Below, piece by piece: positions 16,007 through 25,278 of a DNA stretch of 64,000 bases. Within the stretch, counting starts at the first letter, position 1. Each line of letters starts with the position of its first letter. Under the pieces are notes generated by a model. It was not told the DNA's origin. It ran no database searches and worked only from the letters and a program-made list of their open reading frames with translations. A program made the position numbers and the translations under genes. Origin of the DNA: Pseudoalteromonas luteoviolacea (GTDB lineage: Bacteria; Pseudomonadota; Gammaproteobacteria; Enterobacterales; Alteromonadaceae); contig NZ_JWIC01000010.1 of the NCBI RefSeq assembly GCF_000814765.1, positions 816,001 to 880,000 of the forward strand, read 5' to 3'.

Positions 16007-16024
16007 CCATTAAATTTTTAATGG
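16007..16024. promoter_or_regulatory. CCATTAAA-TT-TTTAATGG palindrome, candidate operator
   Basis: A perfect 8-bp inverted repeat 45 bases upstream of the cysteine-rich peptide gene. A TTGACT with a 17-base spacer to TTAAAT places a possible -10 element inside it. Confidence 0.45.
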
Positions 16025-16068
16025 TGAACAAATTTCGTTCACTTAATAATGATAAAGGAAATACAAAA

Positions 16069-16296
16069 ATGAATAAAAAAATAGCAATGGCTGTTATCGG
16101 TGCAGCAATGGGCTTAGGTACTTCACTTGCAGTATCCGCGAGTAACTTTGCTAACTATACCAATGGTTGTAACTGGAAAGGCTTTGGTACATTAGAAAAT
16201 TACTGTGGTTATCAATATTATGTATGTCTAATGGGCGGTACTCCAGGCTACAACTGCCGTACAATTAAAGCCCAGTGTATGCGTGATTGTGCATAA
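16069..16296 (+). CDS. Secreted six-cysteine peptide
   Basis: A 75-residue precursor. Residues 1-24 are a clear Sec signal peptide (MNKKIAMAVIGAAMGLG, then AVSA). The predicted mature part of about 50 residues is rich in Tyr, Gly and Asn and has six cysteines (34, 46, 53, 63, 70, 74), consistent with three disulfides. ATG 16069 follows AAAGGA at a good distance; the longer frame from 16021 has no such signal. It is followed 60 bases later by a membrane-anchored glutaredoxin. The role is unknown; a small disulfide-stabilised toxin, signal or inhibitor is possible. Confidence 0.75.
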   Translation: MNKKIAMAVIGAAMGLGTSLAVSASNFANYTNGCNWKGFGTLENYCGYQYYVCLMGGTPGYNCRTIKAQCMRDCA

Positions 16297-16309
16297 TACG
16301 CATAGCCTT

Positions 16310-16332
16310 GAGCGGTAACCAAGTTATCGCTC
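16310..16332 (+). terminator. Hairpin between peptide and glutaredoxin genes
   Basis: GAGCGGTAAC (16310-16319) pairs with GTTATCGCTC (16323-16332) with one G-T pair and a three-base loop. There is no T run, so it may attenuate transcription or stabilise the upstream message rather than fully separate the two genes. Confidence 0.5.
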
Positions 16333-16356
16333 ATCTATTTGTGAATAGGTAATCTA

Positions 16357-16746
16357 ATGAATACAATAAAATACCTCGCGCTGTTTTTTCTAACTTTGGG
16401 TATAGGCTGGGCTGCGGGAACATATGGAGTTCAGGCCATCCAAGGCATTTTTGCAAGCCAACAAGTAGAAAAAGGGGATTATGCCTCATATGGCGTGACT
16501 GCGCAGACACCGATCAAACTTTACACAACCCAATGGTGTCCTTTTTGTAAAAAAGCCACACAATACTTATCACAACGAAGTATCGAATTTATCAACGTCG
16601 ACATTGAACAGGATCCTGAGGCACTCAAAGAATTCGAGGCGCTTGGGGGGGAAGTCTTGCCCATTATTTTAGTCTCAGATGGCTTGATCAGAGGGTTTAA
16701 CGAAGCCGCACTAGAAGCACAATTAAAAAGCAATAACTTACTCTAA
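16357..16746 (+). CDS. Membrane-anchored glutaredoxin-like protein
   Basis: Residues 5-30 form a membrane anchor (YLALFFLTLGIGWAAGTYG), and residues about 50-125 a glutaredoxin fold with the active site CPFC (Cys61, Cys64) and a cis-proline region VLPI. It acts as a thiol-disulfide oxidoreductase, most likely at the periplasmic face because the anchor is N-terminal and uncleaved. It lies just after the secreted six-cysteine peptide, which could be its substrate. Topology and substrate are inferred. Confidence 0.8.
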   Translation: MNTIKYLALFFLTLGIGWAAGTYGVQAIQGIFASQQVEKGDYASYGVTAQTPIKLYTTQWCPFCKKATQYLSQRSIEFINVDIEQDPEALKEFEALGGEVLPIILVSDGLIRGFNEAALEAQLKSNNLL

Positions 16747-16791
16747 CCCTGCTTACTACCATTGGCTATCCGCTGCGCTGTGATTAAACGT

Positions 16792-16817
16792 GTAGGCGAG
16801 CAATTTTACTTGCCTAC
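16792..16817. terminator. Hairpin between convergent genes
   Basis: GTAGGC (16792-16797) pairs with GCCTAC (16812-16817) around an AT-rich loop, between the glutaredoxin gene and the LytTR gene. Weak but well placed. Confidence 0.35.
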
Positions 16818-16906
16818 GCATTACTGCATAACGCCGTATAAACACAAGGCTTTATATGCACTAAAGAGAAGGGGTTTCGCAAATTTAACAAAGCAAACTA
16901 TATAAC

Positions 16907-18424
16907 CTAACTCACCGATTCTTTTAACGTCGCTCGCACACTTGGTACTAATCGACGGCTCACCGGCACCGTCTCACCGACGGTAAGCAACAAACCGTGC
17001 TGGTTATTTGCACAGTGCAAGGTAAGTACTTCATCCAGATTTACTAGATAAGATCGGTGTGTTTTAACAAACACAGAAGGTAAGGTCGCTTCTAGCTGTT
17101 TTAGCGGCCCTGAATAGAGTTTGTCAGTGCCATCTTTCATATACAACTCAACATAATCACCGGCCGCTTTACAGTAAGCAATATCCATCATCGTGACATA
17201 GTCCGTCTTACCTGCAACCGACAATTCAAGCCTCGTTGGCGAGTGTGATTGTTGGTTTTGCGCAAGTTTGAATTCAAGTTTGGCAATATGTGACTGGTCG
17301 CACAGATGCTGTATTTGCTGCAAATTATACTCTCTCGCTTGTCGCACAAATAAATAAGCTAACAGCAGCGCAATGATCACAAAGTATATAATCTCATGGA
17401 AACGCGCAGTCGCAATGCAAATAGTGATCACCACCATACACTGAACCACAAACCAATTTAACAATGACTTTTCTCGGCTTTGCCACCAAATTAGCGCTAT
17501 TTGCAGCAGGCTAATTAACAGTGGAATAAAAATTCCGGCTGTCGCTTTAACATCAAATCCTGGTGCAAATATGACCGCACTCAGTGATAGGAAGCCACCA
17601 ATATATATCCAATGCCAAGCGCGACTTCCCACCACTTTAAAAGAGCTATAAATCAGTAATACCATGCCAAACAAAAATGATAGCCCCGCGACCAGTATCA
17701 ACCGCATATCATGCCAAGGATAATCGTAATTAAATAAGCCTCGAGACATCTCTGTGCCAAGTTGCAAGGCCGCCAACAGACAAAGTGCCGAGAACAACTT
17801 AAAGTTTCGTCTACCCTGCTGTCTAAAGCTGATACTTAAAAAATATAAAGCACCGAGTAAAAACGCCCCAATCAAACTCAGGCCAAGACTGCTAAATGAT
17901 TGAATATATTGCTTAGGATCGCCATATTGACCCATGCCTAAGTAATGAATAGGGTAATCAAGTGTGATTAAACTATGCTGAGCTGACAAGGCTAATACCA
18001 GCTTATTTTGCGACGCTAATAATTCCTCAGGGATATACAATACCTTATCCATTTTTCCCATTTGCTCTGATTTATCAGCAGCAGGCAGACCATTTTGTCC
18101 GATAAAAACCCCATTGAGATAAACCCGAGACGCCGCCTTTGCAAACAAAAATAGTCCGTAAGGTGGCGAGAGTTCTGCAAGCCTTTGCGTGCGCTCAAAC
18201 TCCAACTTAACCCAGATAGCTTGGTTTTGCGGGTCAAGTTTTGACAACTGAGTCATTTTACATTGTGGACTTAAAAAATCCGGTGGTTCAGGCGTGGTAA
18301 ATGGGCAAACCGTCACTTCTGCGCTACGAGCAAAAGGCACTAATTGTTGGTTACCATACGCAACACTCATGAAACAGCCGAAGAACAACGTCGCCACAAA
18401 ATAAAATACAGAATGACTATTCAC
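16907..18424 (-). CDS. Membrane-bound LytTR transcription regulator with 7TM sensor
   Basis: A 505-residue one-component regulator. A signal peptide (1-24) leads a periplasmic domain (about 30-170), then about seven membrane helices (185-370), a layout like 7TM-DISM sensors, a short helical linker, and a C-terminal LytTR DNA-binding domain (about 405-500; VTMMDIAYCKAAGDYVELYMKDG, VKTHRSYLVNLDEV). DNA binding thus occurs from the membrane without a phosphorelay. It is divergent from a secreted peptidase gene, a likely target. The ligand is unknown. Confidence 0.85.
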   Translation of the reverse strand: MNSHSVFYFVATLFFGCFMSVAYGNQQLVPFARSAEVTVCPFTTPEPPDFLSPQCKMTQLSKLDPQNQAIWVKLEFERTQRLAELSPPYGLFLFAKAASRVYLNGVFIGQNGLPAADKSEQMGKMDKVLYIPEELLASQNKLVLALSAQHSLITLDYPIHYLGMGQYGDPKQYIQSFSSLGLSLIGAFLLGALYFLSISFRQQGRRNFKLFSALCLLAALQLGTEMSRGLFNYDYPWHDMRLILVAGLSFLFGMVLLIYSSFKVVGSRAWHWIYIGGFLSLSAVIFAPGFDVKATAGIFIPLLISLLQIALIWWQSREKSLLNWFVVQCMVVITICIATARFHEIIYFVIIALLLAYLFVRQAREYNLQQIQHLCDQSHIAKLEFKLAQNQQSHSPTRLELSVAGKTDYVTMMDIAYCKAAGDYVELYMKDGTDKLYSGPLKQLEATLPSVFVKTHRSYLVNLDEVLTLHCANNQHGLLLTVGETVPVSRRLVPSVRATLKESVS

Positions 18425-18570
18425 AATCTCTCACTTTCCTTTTACCACTCACCGGAATTTAACTACCGTTTACCCTGTAGCCCTTTAAAATCAGGTCATT
18501 CAAAGAAGTTTGCTATTCATCAAAGCCCACATTGCGTTTAATAAATGCAGACCAATACAGGAGCAATCTT

Positions 18571-20043
18571 ATGCGATTTACAATTCATTTAGTAGCCACT
18601 TTAACCTTGGCTTGCAGCTTTTATAATTTCGCCGGTGAGCAAGCGCCTACTCTGAAGCTATATGAAAACGAAAAACAAATTTTATTCAAAGCAAATAGTG
18701 GGGAAACCACTGACGCAGTTGAAGGTCATTTGTGGGTACCTGAAAATAGAGCTAACCCGTATAGCCGGAAAATCAGAGTCAACTATGTGCGCTTCCCTGC
18801 AACGGGCAGCAAGTCAGGCTCACCCATTGTTTATCTGTCTGGGGGTCCCGGCGGCTCTGGGATCAGCACAGCCAAGTGGCGACGTTACCCTTTATTCCAA
18901 GCGCTCAGAGAGTTTGGTGACGTCATAGCGTTAGATCAAAGAGGCACAGGGCAATCCGAACAAGCGGCACCCTGTGTATCAACCCAAAAAATCCCGTTAA
19001 ACAAAGCCATCAGTGCCGAACGAGTAACCCAACACTACCGTGCAGCAGCTCGCGAGTGCTTTGCCTCATGGCAATCGCAAGGTTATGATATTTATGGATA
19101 TAACTCTAATCAAAATGCCTTAGACATTAACGACCTGCGCACCCACTTAAACGCAGACAAGGTCACTTTATGGGGGATTTCGTATGGCAGCCACTTAGCC
19201 CTAGCAGCGATGAAACTGTTTCCACAGCACATTAATAAGGTGATCATTGCCAGTGCTGAAGGCCTCAATCAAACCGTTAAACTCCCAGCGCAAACCGATC
19301 TCTATTTTAAAAAATTACAAGGAGTCATCGATCAACAAGCATTGAAAACAGACATACCAAATTTGTCTGCGCTGATGAAACGAGTGCATGCAAAATTAGA
19401 TGAAGCGCCCCAGCAGATAGCAATACCAAATAGAGATGGCTCCATTACACAGCTACTTTTCCAAACTCATCACCTGCAAACGCTAGCCAGTAAAATGATA
19501 GCAGACCCAAATCACTACCTTGCAATACTGCTGCATATTTATCTCGGGTTAGATAATAACAATACTGAACTATTAAGCGCAGTGCTTCAGCGCGGTATGT
19601 TTAAGGATGAGCCCATCACGCTTGAACTAATGCCATTAGCAATGGACATTGCGTCCGGTATATCTAATGAACGTTTAGCACAAGTTAAGCACCAAGCCCG
19701 TTCTGCCTTGCTGGCTGAGCAACTCAATTTTCCGATGCCACACTTAAACAAGTTAGACAGCAAATTAGACTTAGGAGAAGCGTTTAGAGCTGACGCCAAA
19801 TCATCCATTCCTACATTGCTGTTCTCAGGGAGTCTAGACGGTCGTACTTATCCCAAGGCGCAAATAAAAGCAGTTCAGGGGCTGTCCAACCTCACCCATG
19901 TCATGGTCAATAATGCGGGACATAACTTGTACACCAGCTCACCAGAAGTGCGAATTCGAATCAAAGCGTTTTTGGCTGGCAATACAGTTAATCAAGATCC
20001 AATCAACTTGCCACTGCCACGGTTAAGTATGCCAGAACGCTAA
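18571..20043 (+). CDS. Secreted alpha/beta-hydrolase, peptidase S33 type
   Basis: A 490-residue exported protein (signal peptide about 1-22). The fold signals are GGPGGSG (91-97, oxyanion region), DQRGTGQSE, and the nucleophile elbow GISYGS with Ser204; the C-terminal SGSLDGRTYP and NNAGHNLY hold the likely Asp and His. This is the tripeptidyl- or prolyl-aminopeptidase family (S33), releasing residues from peptides. ATG 18571 is preferred because AGGAG lies upstream. It is probably controlled by the divergent LytTR regulator. Confidence 0.85.
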   Translation: MRFTIHLVATLTLACSFYNFAGEQAPTLKLYENEKQILFKANSGETTDAVEGHLWVPENRANPYSRKIRVNYVRFPATGSKSGSPIVYLSGGPGGSGISTAKWRRYPLFQALREFGDVIALDQRGTGQSEQAAPCVSTQKIPLNKAISAERVTQHYRAAARECFASWQSQGYDIYGYNSNQNALDINDLRTHLNADKVTLWGISYGSHLALAAMKLFPQHINKVIIASAEGLNQTVKLPAQTDLYFKKLQGVIDQQALKTDIPNLSALMKRVHAKLDEAPQQIAIPNRDGSITQLLFQTHHLQTLASKMIADPNHYLAILLHIYLGLDNNNTELLSAVLQRGMFKDEPITLELMPLAMDIASGISNERLAQVKHQARSALLAEQLNFPMPHLNKLDSKLDLGEAFRADAKSSIPTLLFSGSLDGRTYPKAQIKAVQGLSNLTHVMVNNAGHNLYTSSPEVRIRIKAFLAGNTVNQDPINLPLPRLSMPER

Positions 20044-20127
20044 AGCAGCAAGCAGGATTGAAAAGTGCTTAGGGTGTGATGAGCATCCTAGCCTTTAATT
20101 GCCTCACGGTATCAAAACCCTGTGCTC

Positions 20128-20745
20128 TTAAACTAAACCTAACTCGATTGCTTTAAGCACCGCCTGAGTGCGATCTTGTACTTCAAGTTTAGCGAGTATA
20201 TGTGAGACGTGATTGCGAATTGTGCCTTCTGAGTTGTGCAAGTTACGGGCAATGGTTTTATTCGCCATCCCTAAAGATAAACATGTTAAAACTTGCCGCT
20301 CTTTTTCGGTCAACTCTATCTGAGGCGCTATTTGTTTTTGCAGCAAATAGTCAGTGAGTGCTGGTTGCAGTACTTTTCTTCCAGCAACTATTTGCTTGAT
20401 TGACTCAATCAACTCTTCTAACTCAATGTTTTTTAATACATATCCTTTTGCCCCTAAAGCCATGGCGCTAACCAGCACCTCGCAATCTTCAAAGGTGGTA
20501 ATAATCAGTATTGGTGGTGCACATTTTGTGCTGTTTTGCAGCGCACGTAATACACCTAATCCATCTAGCACAGGCATACGCATGTCTAACAACACCACAT
20601 CAAAATCTCGCTGTTCGAGCTGATTTAGCGCGTCCTCGCCATTTTCAGCTTGACCCTCGACACAAATAACATCACTTAGATTAAGCAAATTAGCCAACCC
20701 CAATCTCACTAGGGTCTGATCTTCAACCAATAAACAAGAAATCAA
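20128..20745 (-). CDS. NarL/LuxR-family response regulator
   Basis: A 205-residue regulator with a receiver domain (phospho-acceptor Asp54 in VVLLDMRMP) and a C-terminal LuxR-type HTH (LTEKERQVLTCLSLGMANKTIARNLHNSEGTIRNHVSHILAKLEV). It lies 11 bases downstream of its histidine kinase, so the two form a two-component system resembling DesK-DesR. Targets are probably the divergent acyltransferase and its own operon. Confidence 0.9.
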   Translation of the reverse strand: MISCLLVEDQTLVRLGLANLLNLSDVICVEGQAENGEDALNQLEQRDFDVVLLDMRMPVLDGLGVLRALQNSTKCAPPILIITTFEDCEVLVSAMALGAKGYVLKNIELEELIESIKQIVAGRKVLQPALTDYLLQKQIAPQIELTEKERQVLTCLSLGMANKTIARNLHNSEGTIRNHVSHILAKLEVQDRTQAVLKAIELGLV

Positions 20746-20756
20746 TGTTTATCTCC

Positions 20757-21866
20757 TTATTCAAGGGGGAGTGATATCATGTTGATTAGACAATGGCCTT
20801 CTAGCCATTGTTTAAAATCGCCATGGTATTGCTCCATGCGCTCTTTAAGCCCAGAGAGTCCATTGCCCGCCTTCGGTACACATGACTCAGGATGGTTGTG
20901 CCATGCCTTTGCCAACACATACTGCCGACCTGATTGATGTACTATCTGAACTTTAAAATAGAACTGCTGAGCCTGAGTATGCTTCAGTGTATTACTGACC
21001 ATTTCTTGACAAAAACGTACGATACAGAGCGCATGTTGCTGTGAGATCATCGCCGCTTTCACCTCCATGTCCAAGGTGCAGGCGAGTGTTGGCGTCAACG
21101 CGAAAATCCCCTCCAATGCCTGTTTTAGCAGAGCTTTATCACTGCGCTCGCAAGAGACAATATCTCGAACTTCAGTCAGTGCCTGTTGGCTCAACTGATG
21201 GCAAGTATGCACGGTTTCAGCAATTTCATCAGGCGCTATGCGCTTTACAAAATCAAGATGAATACTCAACGCTGTCAGTTTATGCCCCAGTGAGTCATGC
21301 AACTCACGAGAAATATGCTGCCGTGCATGCAGCGCAGACATCGCCCCCATCATATGCTGCGTCGCCTTGAGTTCTTTGTAGTTTTGTCGCGATTGATAAT
21401 GCATATTTAAACTCTCAACAATGCGGCGGCTCACAAACCAATTCATGCTGCAAAAAAACAACCAAACGACAAAGGTTACCCAAGGAATATCCCCCTGCCA
21501 CCGGTCAAAATGTTCAATACCGTATATCCCCATTGCTAAAGTGATAGCCGCCATTATCTTGGCAAATGAAAAATGTGGACTAAACACCGCAGCAAACATC
21601 ACTAGGTGAATAAAGATTAAAGAGGTTGAGGTGAGCGGAATAAGTCCGAGAATTAACGCAAAGTAGCCTAGAGCAACATAAAAGACATGTTTATTGGGAT
21701 GTTTGAGCACATAAAATAGCAGTAACAGTATCAATAAACTGACAGGCAACTGCAACATCAAAGCTATTGGTGAATTGGCAAAATATGCACAGGCGCACGT
21801 CACGCCTAGCCATGAGGCAATGGTTGAAAACCGCCAATCCGTTGTATGTCTTATTTGAGTATCCAT
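20757..21866 (-). CDS. Sensor histidine kinase, HisKA_3 (DesK/NarX type)
   Basis: A membrane kinase of about 369 residues with five or six N-terminal helices and no large extracytoplasmic domain, like DesK thermosensors. The dimerisation box is HISRELHDSLGHKLTALSIHL with the phosphorylated His, followed by a compact HATPase domain (GNGLSGLKERM). A TTG at 21917 would add 17 residues; ATG 21866 gives a natural N terminus, but neither has a good ribosome binding site. It is first in the operon with the response regulator. Confidence 0.85.
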   Translation of the reverse strand: MDTQIRHTTDWRFSTIASWLGVTCACAYFANSPIALMLQLPVSLLILLLLFYVLKHPNKHVFYVALGYFALILGLIPLTSTSLIFIHLVMFAAVFSPHFSFAKIMAAITLAMGIYGIEHFDRWQGDIPWVTFVVWLFFCSMNWFVSRRIVESLNMHYQSRQNYKELKATQHMMGAMSALHARQHISRELHDSLGHKLTALSIHLDFVKRIAPDEIAETVHTCHQLSQQALTEVRDIVSCERSDKALLKQALEGIFALTPTLACTLDMEVKAAMISQQHALCIVRFCQEMVSNTLKHTQAQQFYFKVQIVHQSGRQYVLAKAWHNHPESCVPKAGNGLSGLKERMEQYHGDFKQWLEGHCLINMISLPLE

Positions 21867-21923
21867 TGCGAGCGCGCTTTTATTTTTTAAGCCATTATTG
21901 CAAAAATCTCGGGCCAAAAACAG

Positions 21924-21935
21924 TGACAGATGTCA
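21924..21935. promoter_or_regulatory. TGACA-GA-TGTCA palindrome, candidate response regulator site
   Basis: A perfect 5-2-5 inverted repeat in the divergent region between the kinase operon and the acyltransferase gene, the position and size expected for a NarL-type operator. Confidence 0.35.
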
Positions 21936-22020
21936 TAGCGAAAATAGACCAAATGTGACTGTTTAGGAAAAGACTGTGTGCGCTAGCATATCGGTATTCT
22001 CAGCATTTTGGAGGTCATCG

Positions 22021-23181
22021 ATGCCGCTCACACCACGATTTAATTTTATTGATAATTTACGGTGCTTTGCACTACTGCTCGGCGTCGTATTTCATGCCGC
22101 TTTGGCTTATAGCCCTTACTTTCATAACATTTGGCTCAGCGCTGACCCAAGCCAGGCTGGGATTTTTGATGTGCTAACACATTGGTTGCACTTATTTAGG
22201 ATGCCAGTCTTTTTTGTCATCGCTGGATTTTGTAGCGCATTAATCATCACTAAAAAGGACGCGACGACATTTATTAAGCAACGGCTAAAACGACTCTTAC
22301 TACCATTTCTCATATTTTTACCTCTGGTCATTGCCTCGTTTATCCATGTACTGAGTTGGGGAGCTGACATAGTCAACCCTTTACCACCTATTTATGCCGC
22401 TTTTAATGTCATTACTGAACCTCAAATAAGCACTGCACATTTGTGGTTTTTATGGGTTTTAACGCAGCTTTGCCTAATACACTGGGGCGTTTATCGAATC
22501 TTAGGCTCACTACAGAAGAGGCTACACTGTACAGTTAATACGGCTATGTATCCGCTCATTTTGATGACGTGCAGCTTTGTGACATTGCTCGCCCAGCCTA
22601 CCCCATTTCCTGCGCCCGATAAGCTTTTACCGCAACTTTGGGCACTGATTTTTTATGGTACTTTTTATCTATTTGGCATCATCCTTTACCACAAACCAAC
22701 CCTGCTCAAGCGCGCTTATGGCAGCATTATACCCTTGTCGCTCACCGCGATTCTCTCATTCATTGCTTACTCGGTTTACCTACCAGAAGCCCCCACTCTT
22801 CAACAAGTCATCGCAGCGGCCAAGCGTGGGGCATTTACCCCAAGCGGTATACAACATATACGAGCCGTAGCGGTTCAAGCGGTGGCCATTGTCAGCTGGA
22901 CCGCCCTCATATTGTTACTCAGCCACCGTTTTTTTAACCAAGAAAGTCGCATGAGCCGCTACCTATCCAACGCTTCATATTGGGTATATTTAATCCATGT
23001 ACCCGTGCTGCTTTACATACAAATGCCCCTGATAAATACCGCATTACCAGCAATTGTTAAATTCATGATCAGTGTGGTGGGGAGCATGATTATCTCACTG
23101 CTCACCTACCATTTTGCAGTCAGGCACACAGTGATAGGTCGATTATTAAATGGCGACGTCCATGCGAAAAAGGTGAAGTGA
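22021..23181 (+). CDS. Acyltransferase_3 family membrane protein
   Basis: A 386-residue protein with about ten membrane helices. The start RFNFIDNLRCFALLLGVVFHAALAYSP holds the family's conserved His, and MPVFFVIAGFCSALI and YWVYLIHVPVLLYIQMPL are typical of the Acyltransferase 3/OpgC group, which O-acylates glycans or other envelope molecules. ATG 22021 follows GGAGG at a good distance. It is divergent from the two-component system, which may tune envelope composition through it. The acceptor is unknown. Confidence 0.85.
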   Translation: MPLTPRFNFIDNLRCFALLLGVVFHAALAYSPYFHNIWLSADPSQAGIFDVLTHWLHLFRMPVFFVIAGFCSALIITKKDATTFIKQRLKRLLLPFLIFLPLVIASFIHVLSWGADIVNPLPPIYAAFNVITEPQISTAHLWFLWVLTQLCLIHWGVYRILGSLQKRLHCTVNTAMYPLILMTCSFVTLLAQPTPFPAPDKLLPQLWALIFYGTFYLFGIILYHKPTLLKRAYGSIIPLSLTAILSFIAYSVYLPEAPTLQQVIAAAKRGAFTPSGIQHIRAVAVQAVAIVSWTALILLLSHRFFNQESRMSRYLSNASYWVYLIHVPVLLYIQMPLINTALPAIVKFMISVVGSMIISLLTYHFAVRHTVIGRLLNGDVHAKKVK

Positions 23182-23193
23182 CAAGGTAAAATA

Positions 23194-23217
23194 GGGGTCA
23201 TATAGACCCCCATTTTT
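23194..23217 (+). terminator. Rho-independent terminator
   Basis: GGGGTC (23194-23199), ATATA loop, GACCCC (23205-23210), then CATTTTTTT. It ends the acyltransferase gene and may serve the convergent symporter too. Confidence 0.85.
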
Positions 23218-23221
23218 TTCA

Positions 23222-24604
23222 TTATGAAGACTGAGCCGCAGACTCAGTAGGCGCTTGCGCCTCAGCTTTTTCTCCTAAAATGCGGTGCGTAATAGTGCCC
23301 GCAGTCATCGAGCCAGACACATTTAATGCCGTTCGGGCCATATCAATCAAAGGCTCAATTGAAATAAGCAATGCCGCAATAGTCACAGGTAAGCCCATCG
23401 CAGGTAGTACAATCAATGCCGCAAATGTTGCACCACCGCCCACACCTGCAATACCAAATGAACTGATAGCAACAATGGCAACGAGCGATAAAATAAATGA
23501 AATATCCATCGGATTGATACCAACACTTGGCGCTACCATTACAGCCAGCATCGCTGGATAGATACCCGCACAGCCATTTTGACCAATTGTCGCGCCAAAT
23601 GATGCAGACAAGTTCGCAATCGCTGGCGGTACGTTAAGCTTATTAATTTGCGTATCCACGTTCAGTGGAATGGTTGCCGCACTGCTGCGAGACGTAAATG
23701 CAAATGTCAGTACCGGCCAGATTTTTTGGAAAAACTGCTTAGGGCTCACTCCAAATAAGCCGACCAATAAGCCATGTACGACAAACATTAAGAAAATAGC
23801 CACATACGATGCGACGATAAAGCCCAGTAAATTAGTGATATCGGCTAGGCTTGATGTTGCCACCACCTTGGCCATCAAGGCCGCAACACCATATGGTGTC
23901 AATGAAATCACCATCTTCACCAGTCGCATCACAACCGCTTGTAAGGTTTCGACAAATGTACGAATTGGCGCTTCTAACTCTTCACGTTCACTCATTACTT
24001 TACGGGCGGCAATGCCTATCAAAATACCGAAAATCACCACCGCGATAATAGAGGTTGAACGCTCCCACGCTAAGTCTTGGAAGATATTGGTCGGGATAAA
24101 GCTCAGTAACATTTGTGGAATAGACAAGTCACTGACTGTTTCACTGCGAGATTCTAACACGGCAATTCGAGATGTTTCACGTGCGCCTTCTGTTAACCCT
24201 TCAGCACTGAGCCCAAACAATTGAGTAATAAAAATACCGATCAGCGCGGCAATCATGGTCGTCATCACCAGCACTGAAATCGTAATGCCACTGATTTTGC
24301 CAAGTGCCCCCGATTTATCTAATCGCACAACCGCAGCGACCATAGACACCAATACCAGGGGCATAATGATCATTTTCAACAGGGCCACATAACCACTGCC
24401 AACTACATTGGTCCAATTTAAGGTTTCTGTGATGGCGTGATGCCCCTCACCCAGGAAAAACTGTAAGGCAAAGCCAAATACACTACCTAATGACAGGCCG
24501 ATTAAAACGAGGCGCGAAAGTGTTGCCCCTTTTTTCTGGGTTTGAAATAAAACAATGAGTATTGCGGCAAAAACAGCAAGGCTCACCATGGCGATGAAGG
24601 ACAT
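23222..24604 (-). CDS. Dicarboxylate/amino acid:cation symporter, TcyP-like
   Basis: A 460-residue DAACS-family sodium or proton symporter. The hairpin-loop signature TSRSSAATIPLN and the C-terminal FGIAGVGGGATFAALIVLPAMGLP are conserved, and the sequence is closest in style to TcyP/YdjN L-cystine importers (MVSLAVFAAILIVLFQTQKKGATLSRLVLIGLSLG). It therefore probably takes up cystine, though glutamate or dicarboxylates cannot be excluded. Monocistronic. Confidence 0.85.
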   Translation of the reverse strand: MSFIAMVSLAVFAAILIVLFQTQKKGATLSRLVLIGLSLGSVFGFALQFFLGEGHHAITETLNWTNVVGSGYVALLKMIIMPLVLVSMVAAVVRLDKSGALGKISGITISVLVMTTMIAALIGIFITQLFGLSAEGLTEGARETSRIAVLESRSETVSDLSIPQMLLSFIPTNIFQDLAWERSTSIIAVVIFGILIGIAARKVMSEREELEAPIRTFVETLQAVVMRLVKMVISLTPYGVAALMAKVVATSSLADITNLLGFIVASYVAIFLMFVVHGLLVGLFGVSPKQFFQKIWPVLTFAFTSRSSAATIPLNVDTQINKLNVPPAIANLSASFGATIGQNGCAGIYPAMLAVMVAPSVGINPMDISFILSLVAIVAISSFGIAGVGGGATFAALIVLPAMGLPVTIAALLISIEPLIDMARTALNVSGSMTAGTITHRILGEKAEAQAPTESAAQSS

Positions 24605-24835
24605 ATAGTTACCTTTGAATGATTCGTACGAGAGAAATTCTAAAAAGAAGATAAATCGGAATTTTTATCTAGGGTGCACAGTAATAAATTATTGCGATAC
24701 TGCAAAGAATGATTAGGAATGATATATATTTTCAAGTTATGGATATGCCGATTTATTGACTGACACGGCTATCCTTTGCGCAAAACTGCGCGCACAAATT
24801 GCGCAACTCGCTTATGGTCATCACAAGACACTTAT

Positions 24836-25174
24836 TTACTCACCATCAATTTCCATTTGTAGTGCCTCCAGCTGTTCTAAAATGGCTAAAAACTTTTCTC
24901 CAAATGGCGTCACTTGATACTCCACGCGCGGGGGTAATTCATTAAAAACCTGTTTATCTAAAATACCAAACTCCACATTACGCTTTAAACACTGGTTAAG
25001 CACCTTTGTCGATAACCCCTCAACTTGGCGCACCATTTCTCCGGGTCGGTTTATCCCTGCATTCAAAAGTTGATATACCGTTAAAGACCATTTACAGCCA
25101 TAAATGGTTTCTACCATGCGTGCGCTGGATTGCGGCGCTAACTTTCTTGAAAATTTTTTTTCTTGTGATGTCAT
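24836..25174 (-). CDS. HxlR-family transcriptional regulator
   Basis: A 112-residue winged-helix protein with the family core WSLTVYQLLNAGINRPGEMVRQVEGLSTKVLNQCLKRN and RVEYQVTPFGEKFLAILEQLE. Members often sense aldehydes, quinones or other electrophiles through cysteines; this one has only a few cysteines (for example in YGCKW). It is divergent from the SDR-cupin pair and probably represses it through the GTAC repeats between them. Confidence 0.85.
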   Translation of the reverse strand: MTSQEKKFSRKLAPQSSARMVETIYGCKWSLTVYQLLNAGINRPGEMVRQVEGLSTKVLNQCLKRNVEFGILDKQVFNELPPRVEYQVTPFGEKFLAILEQLEALQMEIDGE

Positions 25175-25180
25175 AAAGAT

Positions 25181-25213
25181 GTACCAAAAAGTACCTAGCT
25201 AACCAAATTGTAC
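25181..25213. promoter_or_regulatory. GTAC repeats between hxlR-type gene and SDR operon
   Basis: GTAC at 25181, 25191 and 25210; the last two form AAGTAC-N15-GTACTT, an inverted repeat like known HxlR-family operators. It sits just upstream of the HxlR start. Confidence 0.45.
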
Positions 25214-25278
25214 TTACTATTCAGCGGCTTTTATTAAATTTAATCTTATCACGACTTTTTAAAACAAGAGATGTGATT

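Noticed and set aside
23670..24224. Long ORF opposite the TcyP-like symporter
   Set aside because: It is the antisense shadow of a well supported membrane protein gene.
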